Source of the DNA: JAHELQ01 sp965603365
Lineage (GTDB): Bacteria; Acidobacteriota; Aminicenantia; UBA2199
Assembly: GCA_965603365.1 (NCBI GenBank)
Contig: CBFDCR010000016.1
Location: 1 to 64,000 of the forward strand
Direction of reading: 5' to 3'
Length of the DNA: 64,000 nt
The first letter of the stretch is position 1. Every line of letters starts with the position of its first letter. Shown here piece by piece: positions 25,393 through 34,043 of the stretch. Below the pieces are notes generated by a model. It was given only the letters and a program-made list of their open reading frames with translations, ran no database searches and was not told the DNA's origin. Position numbers and translations under genes: made by a program.

Positions 25393-26220
25393 ATGAAAAA
25401 TAAATCAGCAATTAAATGTACCGTGTTTGTAGCCTTTTTCTTCATGATGCAATTTTTCAGCCTCCAGAACACCCTGCCGGCGGCAACTCCTGACGAAGAT
25501 CGGTTGGTTTACAGTTGCTCCTCCCAGGTCTACGATGCCATTGAGGTTGAAAGGCTGAATTTATTCACCCAAAAAACCGGCATCACAGTCGATCTCATGG
25601 TCACCACATCGGGCACTGCCATTCAACGACTCAAGTTTGGTTTCAGCGGCCTCTCCAGTACGGCCAGGAAAATTGACTATCGGCTTAAGGAAGCAGGATA
25701 TGTGGAAATCCCTTTCTGCAAAGATCCTTTGGTGGTAATAGTCAACGAAAATTGTGAGATAAACGATATTTCCACAGAGCAGCTCCGGCGAATTTTTATT
25801 AAAGATATCACCAACTGGCGTGAAGTGGGTGGTCCTGATCAGCCTGTCATTGTCATTACTCCCAGAAAATTCACCGCCGCCTTCAGAAACTTTACCTACC
25901 AGGTGATGGAACAGCGTGATCTCCAATATGATTTTATGGCAAACCTGTCTACCATGGTCATCGACGGCGTGGGCCATATACCCAACGCCATATCTTTTAC
26001 CACCCAGGGCGCTGCCGTCGGTAAAAAAGGCATCAAGATCCTCAAAGTAAACGGTATATCGCCCATAGATAAAGATTATCCTTATTACCAGATTTTTTCC
26101 TTTGTCACCGCCGGGAAACCCGCTGGACTCATAAAAAAATTCATCGACTTTGCCCTATCCCCTGAAGGCATTACCCTCATGACAAAACGGGGGATTGTTC
26201 CTATTCAGTCGATTCACTGA
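25393..26220 (+). CDS. PstS-like periplasmic substrate-binding protein
   Basis: A 275-residue protein from ATG 25393 behind GAGGAGAG; the longer in-frame opening at 25240 has no support. Signal peptide about 8-30. The mature part fits the phosphate-type periplasmic binding fold: VYDAIEVERLNLFTQKTG, FGFSGLSSTARKID, DPLVVIVNENCEINDIS, IFIKDITNWREVGG, and AKPAGLIKKFIDFALSPEG-like end. No ABC permease or ATPase follows in the window, so it is orphaned here. TATAAT at 25297-25302 is a likely -10. Confidence 0.8.
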   Translation: MKNKSAIKCTVFVAFFFMMQFFSLQNTLPAATPDEDRLVYSCSSQVYDAIEVERLNLFTQKTGITVDLMVTTSGTAIQRLKFGFSGLSSTARKIDYRLKEAGYVEIPFCKDPLVVIVNENCEINDISTEQLRRIFIKDITNWREVGGPDQPVIVITPRKFTAAFRNFTYQVMEQRDLQYDFMANLSTMVIDGVGHIPNAISFTTQGAAVGKKGIKILKVNGISPIDKDYPYYQIFSFVTAGKPAGLIKKFIDFALSPEGITLMTKRGIVPIQSIH

Positions 26221-26278
26221 AGCAGGTATCGCCGCGGCTGCCCTGTCGTTCCTCATAATCAAAATTATTTTTCCACGG

Positions 26279-27229
26279 TCAACGGATGTAAAAGTGTTTC
26301 TTCACCAGCTTGACCCACTGCTCCCGGGGTAGGTGACGGGAAAAATCGCTGCTGAGCACTCCCCCATCCTGCATGGCGGCCCCGGCATCGGCCAGCACAG
26401 CCTGCTTGAGAAGTTCACCCTCTTCATTCGTCCAGGCTTTTGCCTCTTCATCCTTCAACAGGTTTTTCAGTCCCTTGCGGATGTTGGTGGGATCGATGGT
26501 GATGAGCCAACCGTCGGTGTAGGGCTGCTCGTTAACCAGGTGGGGCGTATCCAGCAACTTCTGGTTGACCGAAGCCACCACTCCCTCGATGGGAGACAAA
26601 AAATCCAATTCGCCGAAATCGTGGTGAATGGTCCAGGCCTGCTCCTCAAAGTCCACCGACTTGCCCACCGCCGGCAGGGCGATGCGGTTGATCTGTCGCC
26701 CGATTAACCGACGGGCAAAGTCATCGAGACCGATCCTGACTCCGCCCATTCGCTCCAGATACAACCAGGTATGGTTTCGGAAATAGTGGAGGTGCTCCGG
26801 CAGATAAAAACCGGTCACCCTGGGGTAGGTCTCCATATTGTGGGCAGCAACGGGCTGGACACGATCCTGCATCATCTGATCGAAAGAGCATTCGCCGCAG
26901 CGGAAACTGTTTGGACAAATTTTATAGGATACCTCACCCATCAGCATGTAGCGACATTTCCGCTGGTCCGCCGGCAGGTGGCGGAACTCCTCCATCCATT
27001 CGTTGATCTCCCGCTTCCGGGTCATTGCCGTTTTTGCCACCTGTTGATCACCATCTTTTTTGACCCTGCCCGACATGGCCTGGTCGAATTCGCAAGACGT
27101 GCATTGAAATCGATTGGTACACAACTTGAACGACATGACCCCGGCCTCCATCCAGATGCATTTCCGTTCGCCGTTGGGAATCACTTTCATTCCCCGTTTA
27201 CCCTGTAAGCTCTTTTCTTTTTCTGCCAT
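26279..27229 (-). CDS. GcvH-like protein with two Cys4 modules and no lipoyl lysine
   Basis: A 316-residue protein from ATG 27229 behind AGGAGG. Residues 24-46 and 92-114 form two identical cysteine modules, C-X12-C-X5-C-X2-C (C24, C37, C43, C46; C92, C105, C111, C114), each followed by (E/S)FDQ(A/M)M. The C-terminal half (about 140-255) matches glycine cleavage H protein: HTWLYLER, VGKSVDFEEQAW, SPIEGVVASVN, LVNEQPYTDGWLI. At the lipoyl site, where H proteins have ESVKA, it reads HHDFGE, so the modified lysine is replaced by Phe205. It therefore cannot act as a lipoyl carrier. The Cys modules may bind Zn or an Fe-S cluster. A sigma-54-type promoter lies 58 bp upstream. Confidence 0.85.
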   Translation of the reverse strand: MAEKEKSLQGKRGMKVIPNGERKCIWMEAGVMSFKLCTNRFQCTSCEFDQAMSGRVKKDGDQQVAKTAMTRKREINEWMEEFRHLPADQRKCRYMLMGEVSYKICPNSFRCGECSFDQMMQDRVQPVAAHNMETYPRVTGFYLPEHLHYFRNHTWLYLERMGGVRIGLDDFARRLIGRQINRIALPAVGKSVDFEEQAWTIHHDFGELDFLSPIEGVVASVNQKLLDTPHLVNEQPYTDGWLITIDPTNIRKGLKNLLKDEEAKAWTNEEGELLKQAVLADAGAAMQDGGVLSSDFSRHLPREQWVKLVKKHFYIR

Positions 27230-27286
27230 AATGTCCTCCTCTATTTGCATTTTGAAGTTGTTTGTTTATACTTCATATTTATACCC

Positions 27287-27302
27287 AGCAAATCCGCTGC
27301 CA
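27287..27302 (-). promoter_or_regulatory. Sigma-54-type promoter of the GcvH-like gene
   Basis: On the minus strand TGGCAG-CGGAT-TTGCT, with exactly 10 bases between GG (27301-27300) and GC (27289-27288). It differs from the consensus TGGCACG-N4-TTGCW at two positions only. The expected start near 27276 leaves a leader of about 47 nt. The nearest sigma-54 activator gene is the one ending at 28097. Confidence 0.65.
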
Positions 27303-27493
27303 GATCTTCAAAACCCGGGGGTGCACTCTCTTTTACAAATCACAAAAATCACGAAAAGCCTCGAAGGCAGGGGGTTTCGGATTCCCATTTTTACAATGAA
27401 AACCGATAAGATAGAAAGTTAAACCTCACATTTAAGGATGAAGGAGTGTCGAAAAAACCCACACCACCGTTGAATCATTCCACATTCAACTAT

Positions 27494-28096
27494 TTATTTT
27501 GAATGTCCCTCTTTTTTTTTCTCCTGGCGGCCCTTAGCGTTCTTAGCGGCTTGTATTTTAGATCTCAAAGCCACTACACAATCGGGACAGAAACACGAAG
27601 AGCGGGCATCCACCTCCACGATGCTGTGGGCCGAGTACATGATACAGTTTTTATCCCGGCAGTGCACCAGCCCGAAGGTATGGGCCACTTCGTGGGTGGC
27701 CACCTTTTCGCATCTTGACAAAAAAAGTGCCCGATCGGGGGCAAGATCATAGTACTCCTGGCGGAGCCGATGGAGCGAAACCAGGGCGCAACAGCCACCC
27801 AGCAGGGCCTCGCCAAAATAGGCGGTAAAAATGGGGGAGTAGAGATCCCGTTCGCTTAAGGCCAGCAACTTGAGGGCATCTGCCGGCGCCAATGGGGAAA
27901 GAACTTTCAGTACCTGGGTCGAGTGGCAGCGGCCGCCGTAGAGGGGAGGGGGAACGACGGCGTGAAAGCCCTCGGCCGGGTTCACTACAAATTGGAAGGG
28001 GAAGGTACGATTCAGGACCACGGTGAGATGTTTCAGGACAAAAGCCTCAATATCATCGAGGGGAAGGAGGGCAATGGTTCCGGTTGGGGCCGACAT
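27494..28096 (-). CDS. amzA: Archaemetzincin-family zinc metalloprotease
   Basis: A 200-residue protein with the archaemetzincin zinc signature HEVAHTFGLVHC followed by RDKNCIMYS and a second cysteine pair CFCPDC, which together bind two zinc ions in this family. ALVSLHRLRQEYY upstream is also typical. No signal peptide, so cytosolic. Its ATG abuts the stop of the sigma-54 activator gene (no gap), so it belongs to the kinase-activator operon. The tail is Lys/Glu-rich. Substrates of bacterial members are unknown. Confidence 0.92.
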   Translation of the reverse strand: MSAPTGTIALLPLDDIEAFVLKHLTVVLNRTFPFQFVVNPAEGFHAVVPPPLYGGRCHSTQVLKVLSPLAPADALKLLALSERDLYSPIFTAYFGEALLGGCCALVSLHRLRQEYYDLAPDRALFLSRCEKVATHEVAHTFGLVHCRDKNCIMYSAHSIVEVDARSSCFCPDCVVALRSKIQAAKNAKGRQEKKKEGHSK

Positions 28097-29452
28097 TCAT
28101 TTTTTCAATTTTTCGATGTTGTACTTCTTAATTTTGTTGTACAGCGTCCCCCGGTCGACGCCCAACGCTTCGGCGGATTTCGATATGTTCCCCTCATACT
28201 CACTCAGGATGCCGACAATATGCCCTTTCTCAAAGTCTTCCAGGGTGCGCGGATGAGGGGCAATACCCGGCTCCCCTTTCTTGATGGCATCGGAGAGGTC
28301 GTGGGGGATGATTTTAGGCTCTTTGCTTACTACCACTGCCCGTTCCATCACATTTTCCAGTTCCCGGACATTTCCGGGCCAGTGGTATTGAATCAGCATC
28401 TCCATGGCCTGGCCGGAGATGCCTTCGATTCTCTTGCCGTTGATGACGGCAAACTTTTGCAGGAAGTGGCCAGCCAGCAGGGGGATGTCCACTTTCCGTT
28501 CCCGCAGCGGCGGCAGATGAATGGTCACGACGTTCAAGCGGTAGTATAAATCTTCCCGGAAGGTGCCGTTTTTGATGGCCTCTTCCAGATCACGGCTGGT
28601 GGCGGATATAACCCGGATGTCGATCTTGACGGGTTTTGTGCTGCCCAGTCGATGGATCACCTTTTCCTGGAGCACCCGCAGCAGGTCCACCTGGGTCTTC
28701 TGGCTGATATCGCCGATCTCGTCCAAGAACAGGGTGCCGCCGTTGGCCATCTCGATCCGCCCTTTGCGGCTGTACTGGGCACCGGTGAAGGCACCCTTTT
28801 CGTAACCGAAGAGTTCGCTTTCCAGCAGGGTATCGGGCAGGGCACCGCAACTGAGCGCCACCAACGGACCGTATTTGCGGCCGCTGTTGGCATGAATGGC
28901 CCGGGCCACCAGTTCCTTACCGGTGCCGCTTTCGCCCCGGATTATCACCACCGCTTCGGAATCGCCCACGGTGCGGATCAACTCGAAGACCGCCTGCATC
29001 TCCTGGCTCTTGCCGATGATCTCGTCAAAGCCGTACTTTTTCTCCAGCTCCTTCTTTAGCAGATAATTTTCCCGCTCCATCAGCTTGTATTGGACGGCCC
29101 GCTGGATGACCTGGCTGACGTTTTCGGGATCAAAGGGTTTGACGATGTAATCGTAGGCCCCCTCTTTCATGGCGGCAACGGCCGTGTCCACCGAGGCATA
29201 GGCGGTCATCATCAACACCTGGATCTCGGGAGTCATCCCTTTGACCCGCTTCAGCAGTTCGATACCGTCCATGCCGGGCATTTTGATATCCACGATGGCC
29301 AGGTCGTAGTGGTTGGATTTGATTTTTTGCAGCGCCGCCGTACCACTGTCAACGGTATCGACCCGGTAACCGTCCTCCCTCAGCCAGTTGGCCATGGACT
29401 CCCGGACGATTAATTCGTCGTCCACTACCAGTACGTGAATCTGTGACTCCAC
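28097..29452 (-). CDS. Sigma-54-dependent NtrC-family response regulator
   Basis: A 451-residue activator: receiver (about 1-122; VVDDE, phospho-acceptor in LAIVDIKMPGMDG, K in YIVKPF), AAA+ domain (about 140-370; Walker A GESGTGKEL, sigma-54 loop GAFTGA, Walker B TLFLDEIGD) and a C-terminal Fis-type HTH (YEGNISKSAEALGVDRGTLY). The partner kinase is 20 nt upstream. The likely target is the sigma-54-type promoter at 27287-27302 before the GcvH-like gene, by proximity. Confidence 0.95.
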   Translation of the reverse strand: MESQIHVLVVDDELIVRESMANWLREDGYRVDTVDSGTAALQKIKSNHYDLAIVDIKMPGMDGIELLKRVKGMTPEIQVLMMTAYASVDTAVAAMKEGAYDYIVKPFDPENVSQVIQRAVQYKLMERENYLLKKELEKKYGFDEIIGKSQEMQAVFELIRTVGDSEAVVIIRGESGTGKELVARAIHANSGRKYGPLVALSCGALPDTLLESELFGYEKGAFTGAQYSRKGRIEMANGGTLFLDEIGDISQKTQVDLLRVLQEKVIHRLGSTKPVKIDIRVISATSRDLEEAIKNGTFREDLYYRLNVVTIHLPPLRERKVDIPLLAGHFLQKFAVINGKRIEGISGQAMEMLIQYHWPGNVRELENVMERAVVVSKEPKIIPHDLSDAIKKGEPGIAPHPRTLEDFEKGHIVGILSEYEGNISKSAEALGVDRGTLYNKIKKYNIEKLKK

Positions 29453-29472
29453 TGATATCTCCTATCTCCTTT

Positions 29473-31053
29473 TCACTCCATGACCCCCACCGGCAGGGTA
29501 ATGCGGAAGGTGGTACCCTCCCCCACTTCGCTGTCCACCTCGATGGTGCCGTTGTGGTCCTGGATGATACCGTAGGCAACAAACAGGCCCAGACCGGTAC
29601 TCTTGGCAGATTCTTTGGTCGTAAAGAACGGGTCAAAGATATTCTTCAGATGTTCCCGGGGAATGCCGGCACCGGTATCCCGGATAGTGACCTCCACCCC
29701 CCCGTCCTCCAGGCAGCGGGTAGCGGTAAAGATTTTTCCCCCTTCAGGCATGGCTTCGATGGCGTTGATGATCAGCGCCAACATGGTCTGCTGGATCTGA
29801 TTGAAATCGCAGTAGATACTGGAAATCTCTTCCTGGAGATCCAGGTTCACCTCGATGTTCTGCAGCCGTACCTTATTTTCCAGCAGCACCAGGCTGTTTC
29901 TGATGATAGCATTGACGTCGGCCTTCCGGATTTCCGGTTTGGACTGGCGGGAAAATACCAGCAGGTTCTTGACCATGTCCCCCAGTCTTTCAATCTCGTC
30001 ACCCATTAAATGGAGGTAACTTTTAAAATCCTGCAGACGATCCGAATTCGCCTTATTTTTCGATATGATCTTCAACATGAGCTTGATATAATTGAGGATT
30101 CCCTGCAGGGGGTTGTTGATCTCGTGGGCCACCGACGAGGCCAGTACCCCCAGCGAGGCCATCTTTTCAGACTGCAGCAGTTGCTCCTTGGCCATCTGCA
30201 ATTTCCAGGTCCGCTCTTCCACTTTTTTTTCCAGCTCGATATTCCAGGAACTGATCTCCTGGTGGGCCTTTTTTAGGTCCTGGATCATCCGGTCAAAGGA
30301 TTTGGCCAGATGGCCGATTTCGTCACGGGTCCTGGGAGTGATGCTGACATCCAGGTCACCGTTGGCCACCTTCCGGGTGGCCTGGACCAATTGCTTGACC
30401 GGTTTGATCACCATACGGTGCACCAAAAAGGTCAATATGGAGGCAACGCAGAGGATCATGATCACGGAGAAAATAATAATAGTCAGGCTGTTGCGCCTCA
30501 ATTCGTTGTCCACTTCCACCAGCGACATGCCGATATCCAGCACCCCCAGTACCTGTTGGTCAGGGGAATGGGCATGGCACGAAGAGCGATAGCAGTCGGG
30601 CTCGTTATAAATGGGGGTAATCATGGCCAGGACACGGTGGGCCCTGCCCTGAAATATGCGGCTTCGCTCCGTGGTGGTGAGGCGTTCCAGGGGCTTTTCG
30701 GCGGCATGACAGATGTAGCAGGCTTCGGCATTCTTATCCACGTAGTTCTGTATCTCCGCCTTGTTGGTGGAAAACATAATCTTGCCCTCTTTGTTGAAGA
30801 TACGGACAAAGTCAATACCTTCCTGCTGACCGATGGTCTCGATCATCCGATGCACCCCCTGTCGGTTGCCCACCAGCATGTCGTATCGGGTACTCCGAAA
30901 CACGGTATCGCTGAATATGCTGGCCCCCCGAAAGACTTCGGAGATAAGCTGCTTATTTTGATGCTTCAGAAAAACAAAGAAAAAGACCACCGTAATGACC
31001 CCGCTAAAGACTCCGATGGCCAGAATGAGTTTAGAATTGATTGACTTAAACAT
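29473..31053 (-). CDS. Sensor histidine kinase with heme-c-binding motifs in the periplasmic domain
   Basis: A 526-residue kinase. TM1 is at about 9-29, periplasmic sensor about 30-190, TM2 about 188-210, HAMP about 210-262, then a coiled coil and the kinase core with H-box SSVAHEINNPLQGILN, N-box ALIINAIEAM, DTGAGIP and GLGLFVAYGI. The sensor contains a CXXCH motif (CYICH) and a CX4CH motif (CYRSSCH) about 40 residues apart, spaced as in c-type cytochrome sensors. It may bind one or two hemes and sense redox potential or a diatomic gas. It heads the operon with the activator and archaemetzincin. Confidence 0.92.
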   Translation of the reverse strand: MFKSINSKLILAIGVFSGVITVVFFFVFLKHQNKQLISEVFRGASIFSDTVFRSTRYDMLVGNRQGVHRMIETIGQQEGIDFVRIFNKEGKIMFSTNKAEIQNYVDKNAEACYICHAAEKPLERLTTTERSRIFQGRAHRVLAMITPIYNEPDCYRSSCHAHSPDQQVLGVLDIGMSLVEVDNELRRNSLTIIIFSVIMILCVASILTFLVHRMVIKPVKQLVQATRKVANGDLDVSITPRTRDEIGHLAKSFDRMIQDLKKAHQEISSWNIELEKKVEERTWKLQMAKEQLLQSEKMASLGVLASSVAHEINNPLQGILNYIKLMLKIISKNKANSDRLQDFKSYLHLMGDEIERLGDMVKNLLVFSRQSKPEIRKADVNAIIRNSLVLLENKVRLQNIEVNLDLQEEISSIYCDFNQIQQTMLALIINAIEAMPEGGKIFTATRCLEDGGVEVTIRDTGAGIPREHLKNIFDPFFTTKESAKSTGLGLFVAYGIIQDHNGTIEVDSEVGEGTTFRITLPVGVME

Positions 31054-31202
31054 GACAAATCAAAATCCCGGTATAAGTATAGGCGTTATTCATGGGACTA
31101 TTTTATAACAGACTGATGAATATTTCAACACCATTGGTTCTAATTTTTTTTAAGATGTCGAAAATTTTAACACACAGACAATTGGGAATACGGACGGCTG
31201 CA

Positions 31203-31232
31203 TTGACTCCTGAGCCGATCCGGTGCTATAAT
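31203..31232 (+). promoter_or_regulatory. Sigma-70 promoter of the sulfatase-like gene, leaderless arrangement
   Basis: TTGACT (31203-31208), 18-bp spacer, TATAAT (31227-31232) with an extended -10 TG. The -10 covers the first ATG (31231); transcription should begin near 31239-31240, at the next in-frame ATG. Confidence 0.7.
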
Positions 31233-31239
31233 GAAGGAG

Positions 31240-32592
31240 ATGAAACAAAAATTTATACTATTAGGTGTGCTTCTCCCGGTTATTTTTGCCCTCCACTCTT
31301 GCTCAACCGGTTCGGATGAAACAAAAAAAAATGAATACAATATCATACTCCTGACCGTCGACACTCTGAGGGCCGATCATTTGCACACCTATGGCTATAC
31401 ATATCAGACCTCACCCCACATCGATGCCTTTGCCGACCAATCGCTGTTTTTCGAGTATGCCTACTGCCCCATTCCCAAGACGTCGGCCTCCTTTGCCTCC
31501 ATGATGACCGGGCTTCATCCCTTCATCCACAAGACCCGGCCCAACCGGGGGTACTTAAAGGAAAAATACCTGACACTGGCGGAGATCCTGAAATTAAAGG
31601 GATACTACAATTATGCGGTGGTAGACAACGCCAACCTGGCCAGGAAATTCCTCTTTCACCAGGGATTTGATGAGTACATAGAGGTCTGGGACCACATCGA
31701 AGAAAAAGAGCAATCCACCCCCTTCATCACCCAAAAAATCCTCTCCTTCTTAAATGATTACAACCAGGAGAGGCCCTTCTTCCTCTGGGTCAACTATATC
31801 GAGCCCCACACCCCCTACGTGCCGCCGGCCGAGTTTGTAGAAGAGCGACCCAAAGGCCGGGATATCGGCCAGGTCAAGCCCAAGATCATCGCCGCCATGC
31901 GCAGGATCATTAAGCAGAAAGACATCTATGACGAGGGCCACTATATCGGTCTCTACGACGGCGCGGTGAAGTACGTAGACTCTGAGATCGGTAAAGTCAT
32001 CGACCTGTTCTTTGAAAAAGGTCTCCAGCAAAATACCATATTCATCATCACCGCCGACCACGGCGAAGACCTGGGGGAACGTAATTTTTACTTTAATCAC
32101 GGCCCCCTGACTTTCAGTGCCGCCTCAAGGGTACCGTTGATCGTGTATATACCAGGCCTCAAATCCCGGCGGGTCAAGACCCCTGTCAGCATCATGGATA
32201 TCTGCCCCACCCTGCTCAACCGCCTCGATCTTAAGGCCCCCTACCCGCTGCAGGGGGTGGATCTTCTCAGACCCATGAAGAACCGGGCCCTCCACATGAT
32301 CGGCCAGGTGGGTTCCTACGGAGTGGTGGAGAACAACCTTCACTATGTCAAGGTCTTCCCCAGGCTGGCCAAAGCCCTGGGTATCGAGGAGACCCACCTG
32401 TATGAGATCTACGCCGATCCTTACGAACATACGAACATATTTTCCCAATACAAACCCCAGGCGACCGATCTGAACAAGAAGTACCAGCGTTATTACAAGA
32501 CCCACGGCTACCTGAAAAAAGGGCAACAGCAAGAGGAAAAACCCCTGTCCGAAAAGGAGAAGAAGAGCCTCAAAACCCTCGGTTATCTATAA
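31240..32592 (+). CDS. Sulfatase-fold lipoprotein hydrolase
   Basis: A 450-residue protein from ATG 31240; an in-frame ATG at 31231 overlaps the -10 hexamer and is unlikely to be transcribed. Lipobox at about 17-20 (LHSC), so a lipoprotein. Alkaline-phosphatase superfamily landmarks: LTVDTLRADHL (metal Asp), TSASFASMMTG at the nucleophile region, and TADHGEDLGE (metal Asp/His). The formylglycine motif C/S-X-P-X-R of true sulfatases is absent; a Thr occupies the place, as in phosphoglycerol or phosphoethanolamine transferases. Substrate unknown. It ends 6 bp inside the convergent HAD gene. Confidence 0.85.
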   Translation: MKQKFILLGVLLPVIFALHSCSTGSDETKKNEYNIILLTVDTLRADHLHTYGYTYQTSPHIDAFADQSLFFEYAYCPIPKTSASFASMMTGLHPFIHKTRPNRGYLKEKYLTLAEILKLKGYYNYAVVDNANLARKFLFHQGFDEYIEVWDHIEEKEQSTPFITQKILSFLNDYNQERPFFLWVNYIEPHTPYVPPAEFVEERPKGRDIGQVKPKIIAAMRRIIKQKDIYDEGHYIGLYDGAVKYVDSEIGKVIDLFFEKGLQQNTIFIITADHGEDLGERNFYFNHGPLTFSAASRVPLIVYIPGLKSRRVKTPVSIMDICPTLLNRLDLKAPYPLQGVDLLRPMKNRALHMIGQVGSYGVVENNLHYVKVFPRLAKALGIEETHLYEIYADPYEHTNIFSQYKPQATDLNKKYQRYYKTHGYLKKGQQQEEKPLSEKEKKSLKTLGYL

Positions 32593-33270
32593 CCCTTTCG
32601 GATCGATTAAACCGGAGATATGTCTCTGGGCCTGAAATAGATCGGGGGCGATAAAATCGGCCCGGGAAAAGTCCTGCTTTTCGGTATATGCCGAGGGTAC
32701 GGCGATCACATAACAGCCGGCCCCCTTACCGGCGGCCACACCGTTCTCCGAGTCCTCCAGCACCACACAGTGGGCTGGCTTAACCCCCAACTTTTTACAG
32801 GTGGTCACATAGCTCTCGGGGTGGGGCTTGCCCCGTTCGATCTCATCGGAACTCTGCAGCACCGCAAACTTTTCCCGGATTTTCAGCTTATCCACCGCGA
32901 TGTCCACAAACTCCCGGGGGGCACCGGTGGCAATCGCCAGCTTCAGCCTCTTTTCAAAGGTCCCGATGATATGGTCCAGGCCGGGCATGGCCACCAGGTC
33001 GGTCTGAAGTAATTCCCGCATGAGGCGGTCCCGCATCTCCAGCACTTCCCCCGGCGCCATGGGAATCCCCACTTCCGCCACGAATATCTCGATACTATCG
33101 GCAGGCTTTCGCCCCATCATCTTCCACAACGTCTCCTCGGACACCTCCCTACCAAACCGCCGCCCAATCTCCCTCTCCGCCTGAAAATAGAGCCTCTCAC
33201 TATCGATCATCAACCCATCCATATCAAAAATCAACCCCTCCACCAAAAGCCGCACCACTCTACCACTCAT
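32587..33270 (-). CDS. HAD-superfamily phosphatase/phosphoglucomutase-like hydrolase
   Basis: A 227-residue protein from ATG 33270, 7 nt after AGGAGG (a GTG lies one codon upstream). HAD motifs: I FDMDGLMID (nucleophile Asp and acid/base Asp), II ATGAP, III K in GKPHPE, IV VLEDSENGV. The helical cap between motifs I and II puts it in the beta-phosphoglucomutase-like group. Product probably sugar-phosphate metabolism; exact substrate not readable. Confidence 0.9.
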   Translation of the reverse strand: MSGRVVRLLVEGLIFDMDGLMIDSERLYFQAEREIGRRFGREVSEETLWKMMGRKPADSIEIFVAEVGIPMAPGEVLEMRDRLMRELLQTDLVAMPGLDHIIGTFEKRLKLAIATGAPREFVDIAVDKLKIREKFAVLQSSDEIERGKPHPESYVTTCKKLGVKPAHCVVLEDSENGVAAGKGAGCYVIAVPSAYTEKQDFSRADFIAPDLFQAQRHISGLIDPKGL

Positions 33271-33424
33271 CACACATCCTCCTCACTATACGGTATACTC
33301 CATCAAATAAAGAATAAAGTATATTAAACGAAATCAACCTTTCGTTCAACACCCCCTCACCCGATTTCTTCATAAAACAAATAGGGAATGCAGCGGCTCA
33401 TTCGTTTATTGATATTTTTTCCGC

Positions 33425-33803
33425 TTAGTACCCCCACGGGGTCAGGTCTGTGCCCCGGTCCAGGTAGACCTGGATGAGGGTCAACTGCTGGAGGCAGCGC
33501 AAGGAGGTATGTGGGTCGGTGCAGCCCTGGAGACGGAAGGCCATGTCGGTCACCGGCAGGGAGAAGTGAACCAGCAGGGCGGCCAGTTGTTTGTCTGCGG
33601 ACCCCGCCCGCTCCAGCAGTGTTAACTCTTTTAGCCAGTCGGCGTGACCCTTTTGCAGGCAGAAGCATTTTAATTGATCCCGCACCGCGGACAGGCTAAA
33701 ATCCTTGCCCTCCTCGTTGTAGATGAAGGGCACCAGGCCAGGCGGACTTGAGGGCCGCCGCCTGTTTAGCCCCAATGTCGAGCTCGATCTTCTCGAAGAT
33801 CAT
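33425..33803 (-). pseudogene. Hypothetical protein gene with a probable one-base frameshift
   Basis: ATG 33803 opens a frame reading MIFEKIELDIGAKQAAALKS and then meets an early stop. Another frame continues as PPGLVPFIYNEEGKDFSLS and runs to 33425 (ending LTPWGY). Dropping one base near 33746 gives a continuous product of about 126 residues. No family recognised. It is the last of a three-gene minus-strand run. It could be a sequencing error or a real lesion. Confidence 0.5.
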
Positions 33804-33819
33804 GGGCCCGCCTCCACCG

Positions 33820-34035
33820 CTATTCCGGCTCGAAGCCGAAGCCCCGCATCACGCTGACATCCGGCTCCAGTTGGCCCTCCACCGTGACCCGGACAAACTT
33901 ATCGCAAAAGGGGCAGTAGGTCTCGACATGGCTCTTTTTCTCCTTCTCTTCGCTGCCATCTTCCATCTCCAGCACCACCGGGAAGCGGTGCCCCGGATCA
34001 AAGGGACAGATGACGGTGTAGGTTACGCTTTTCAT
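33820..34035 (-). CDS. Small zinc-ribbon-like protein
   Basis: A 71-residue product from ATG 34035, 8 nt after the preceding gene. VICPFDPGHRFPVVL and ETYCPFCDKFVRVTV hold three cysteines and a histidine able to form a zinc site, with a Glu/Lys-rich hairpin between. Family not recognised. It is probably co-transcribed with the membrane protein upstream. Confidence 0.6.
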   Translation of the reverse strand: MKSVTYTVICPFDPGHRFPVVLEMEDGSEEKEKKSHVETYCPFCDKFVRVTVEGQLEPDVSVMRGFGFEPE

Positions 34036-34043
34036 GACTGCTC

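Noticed and set aside
26279..27229. Glycine cleavage H protein
   Set aside because: The lipoyl lysine is replaced by Phe and no gcvP or gcvT lies nearby, so the housekeeping role does not fit.
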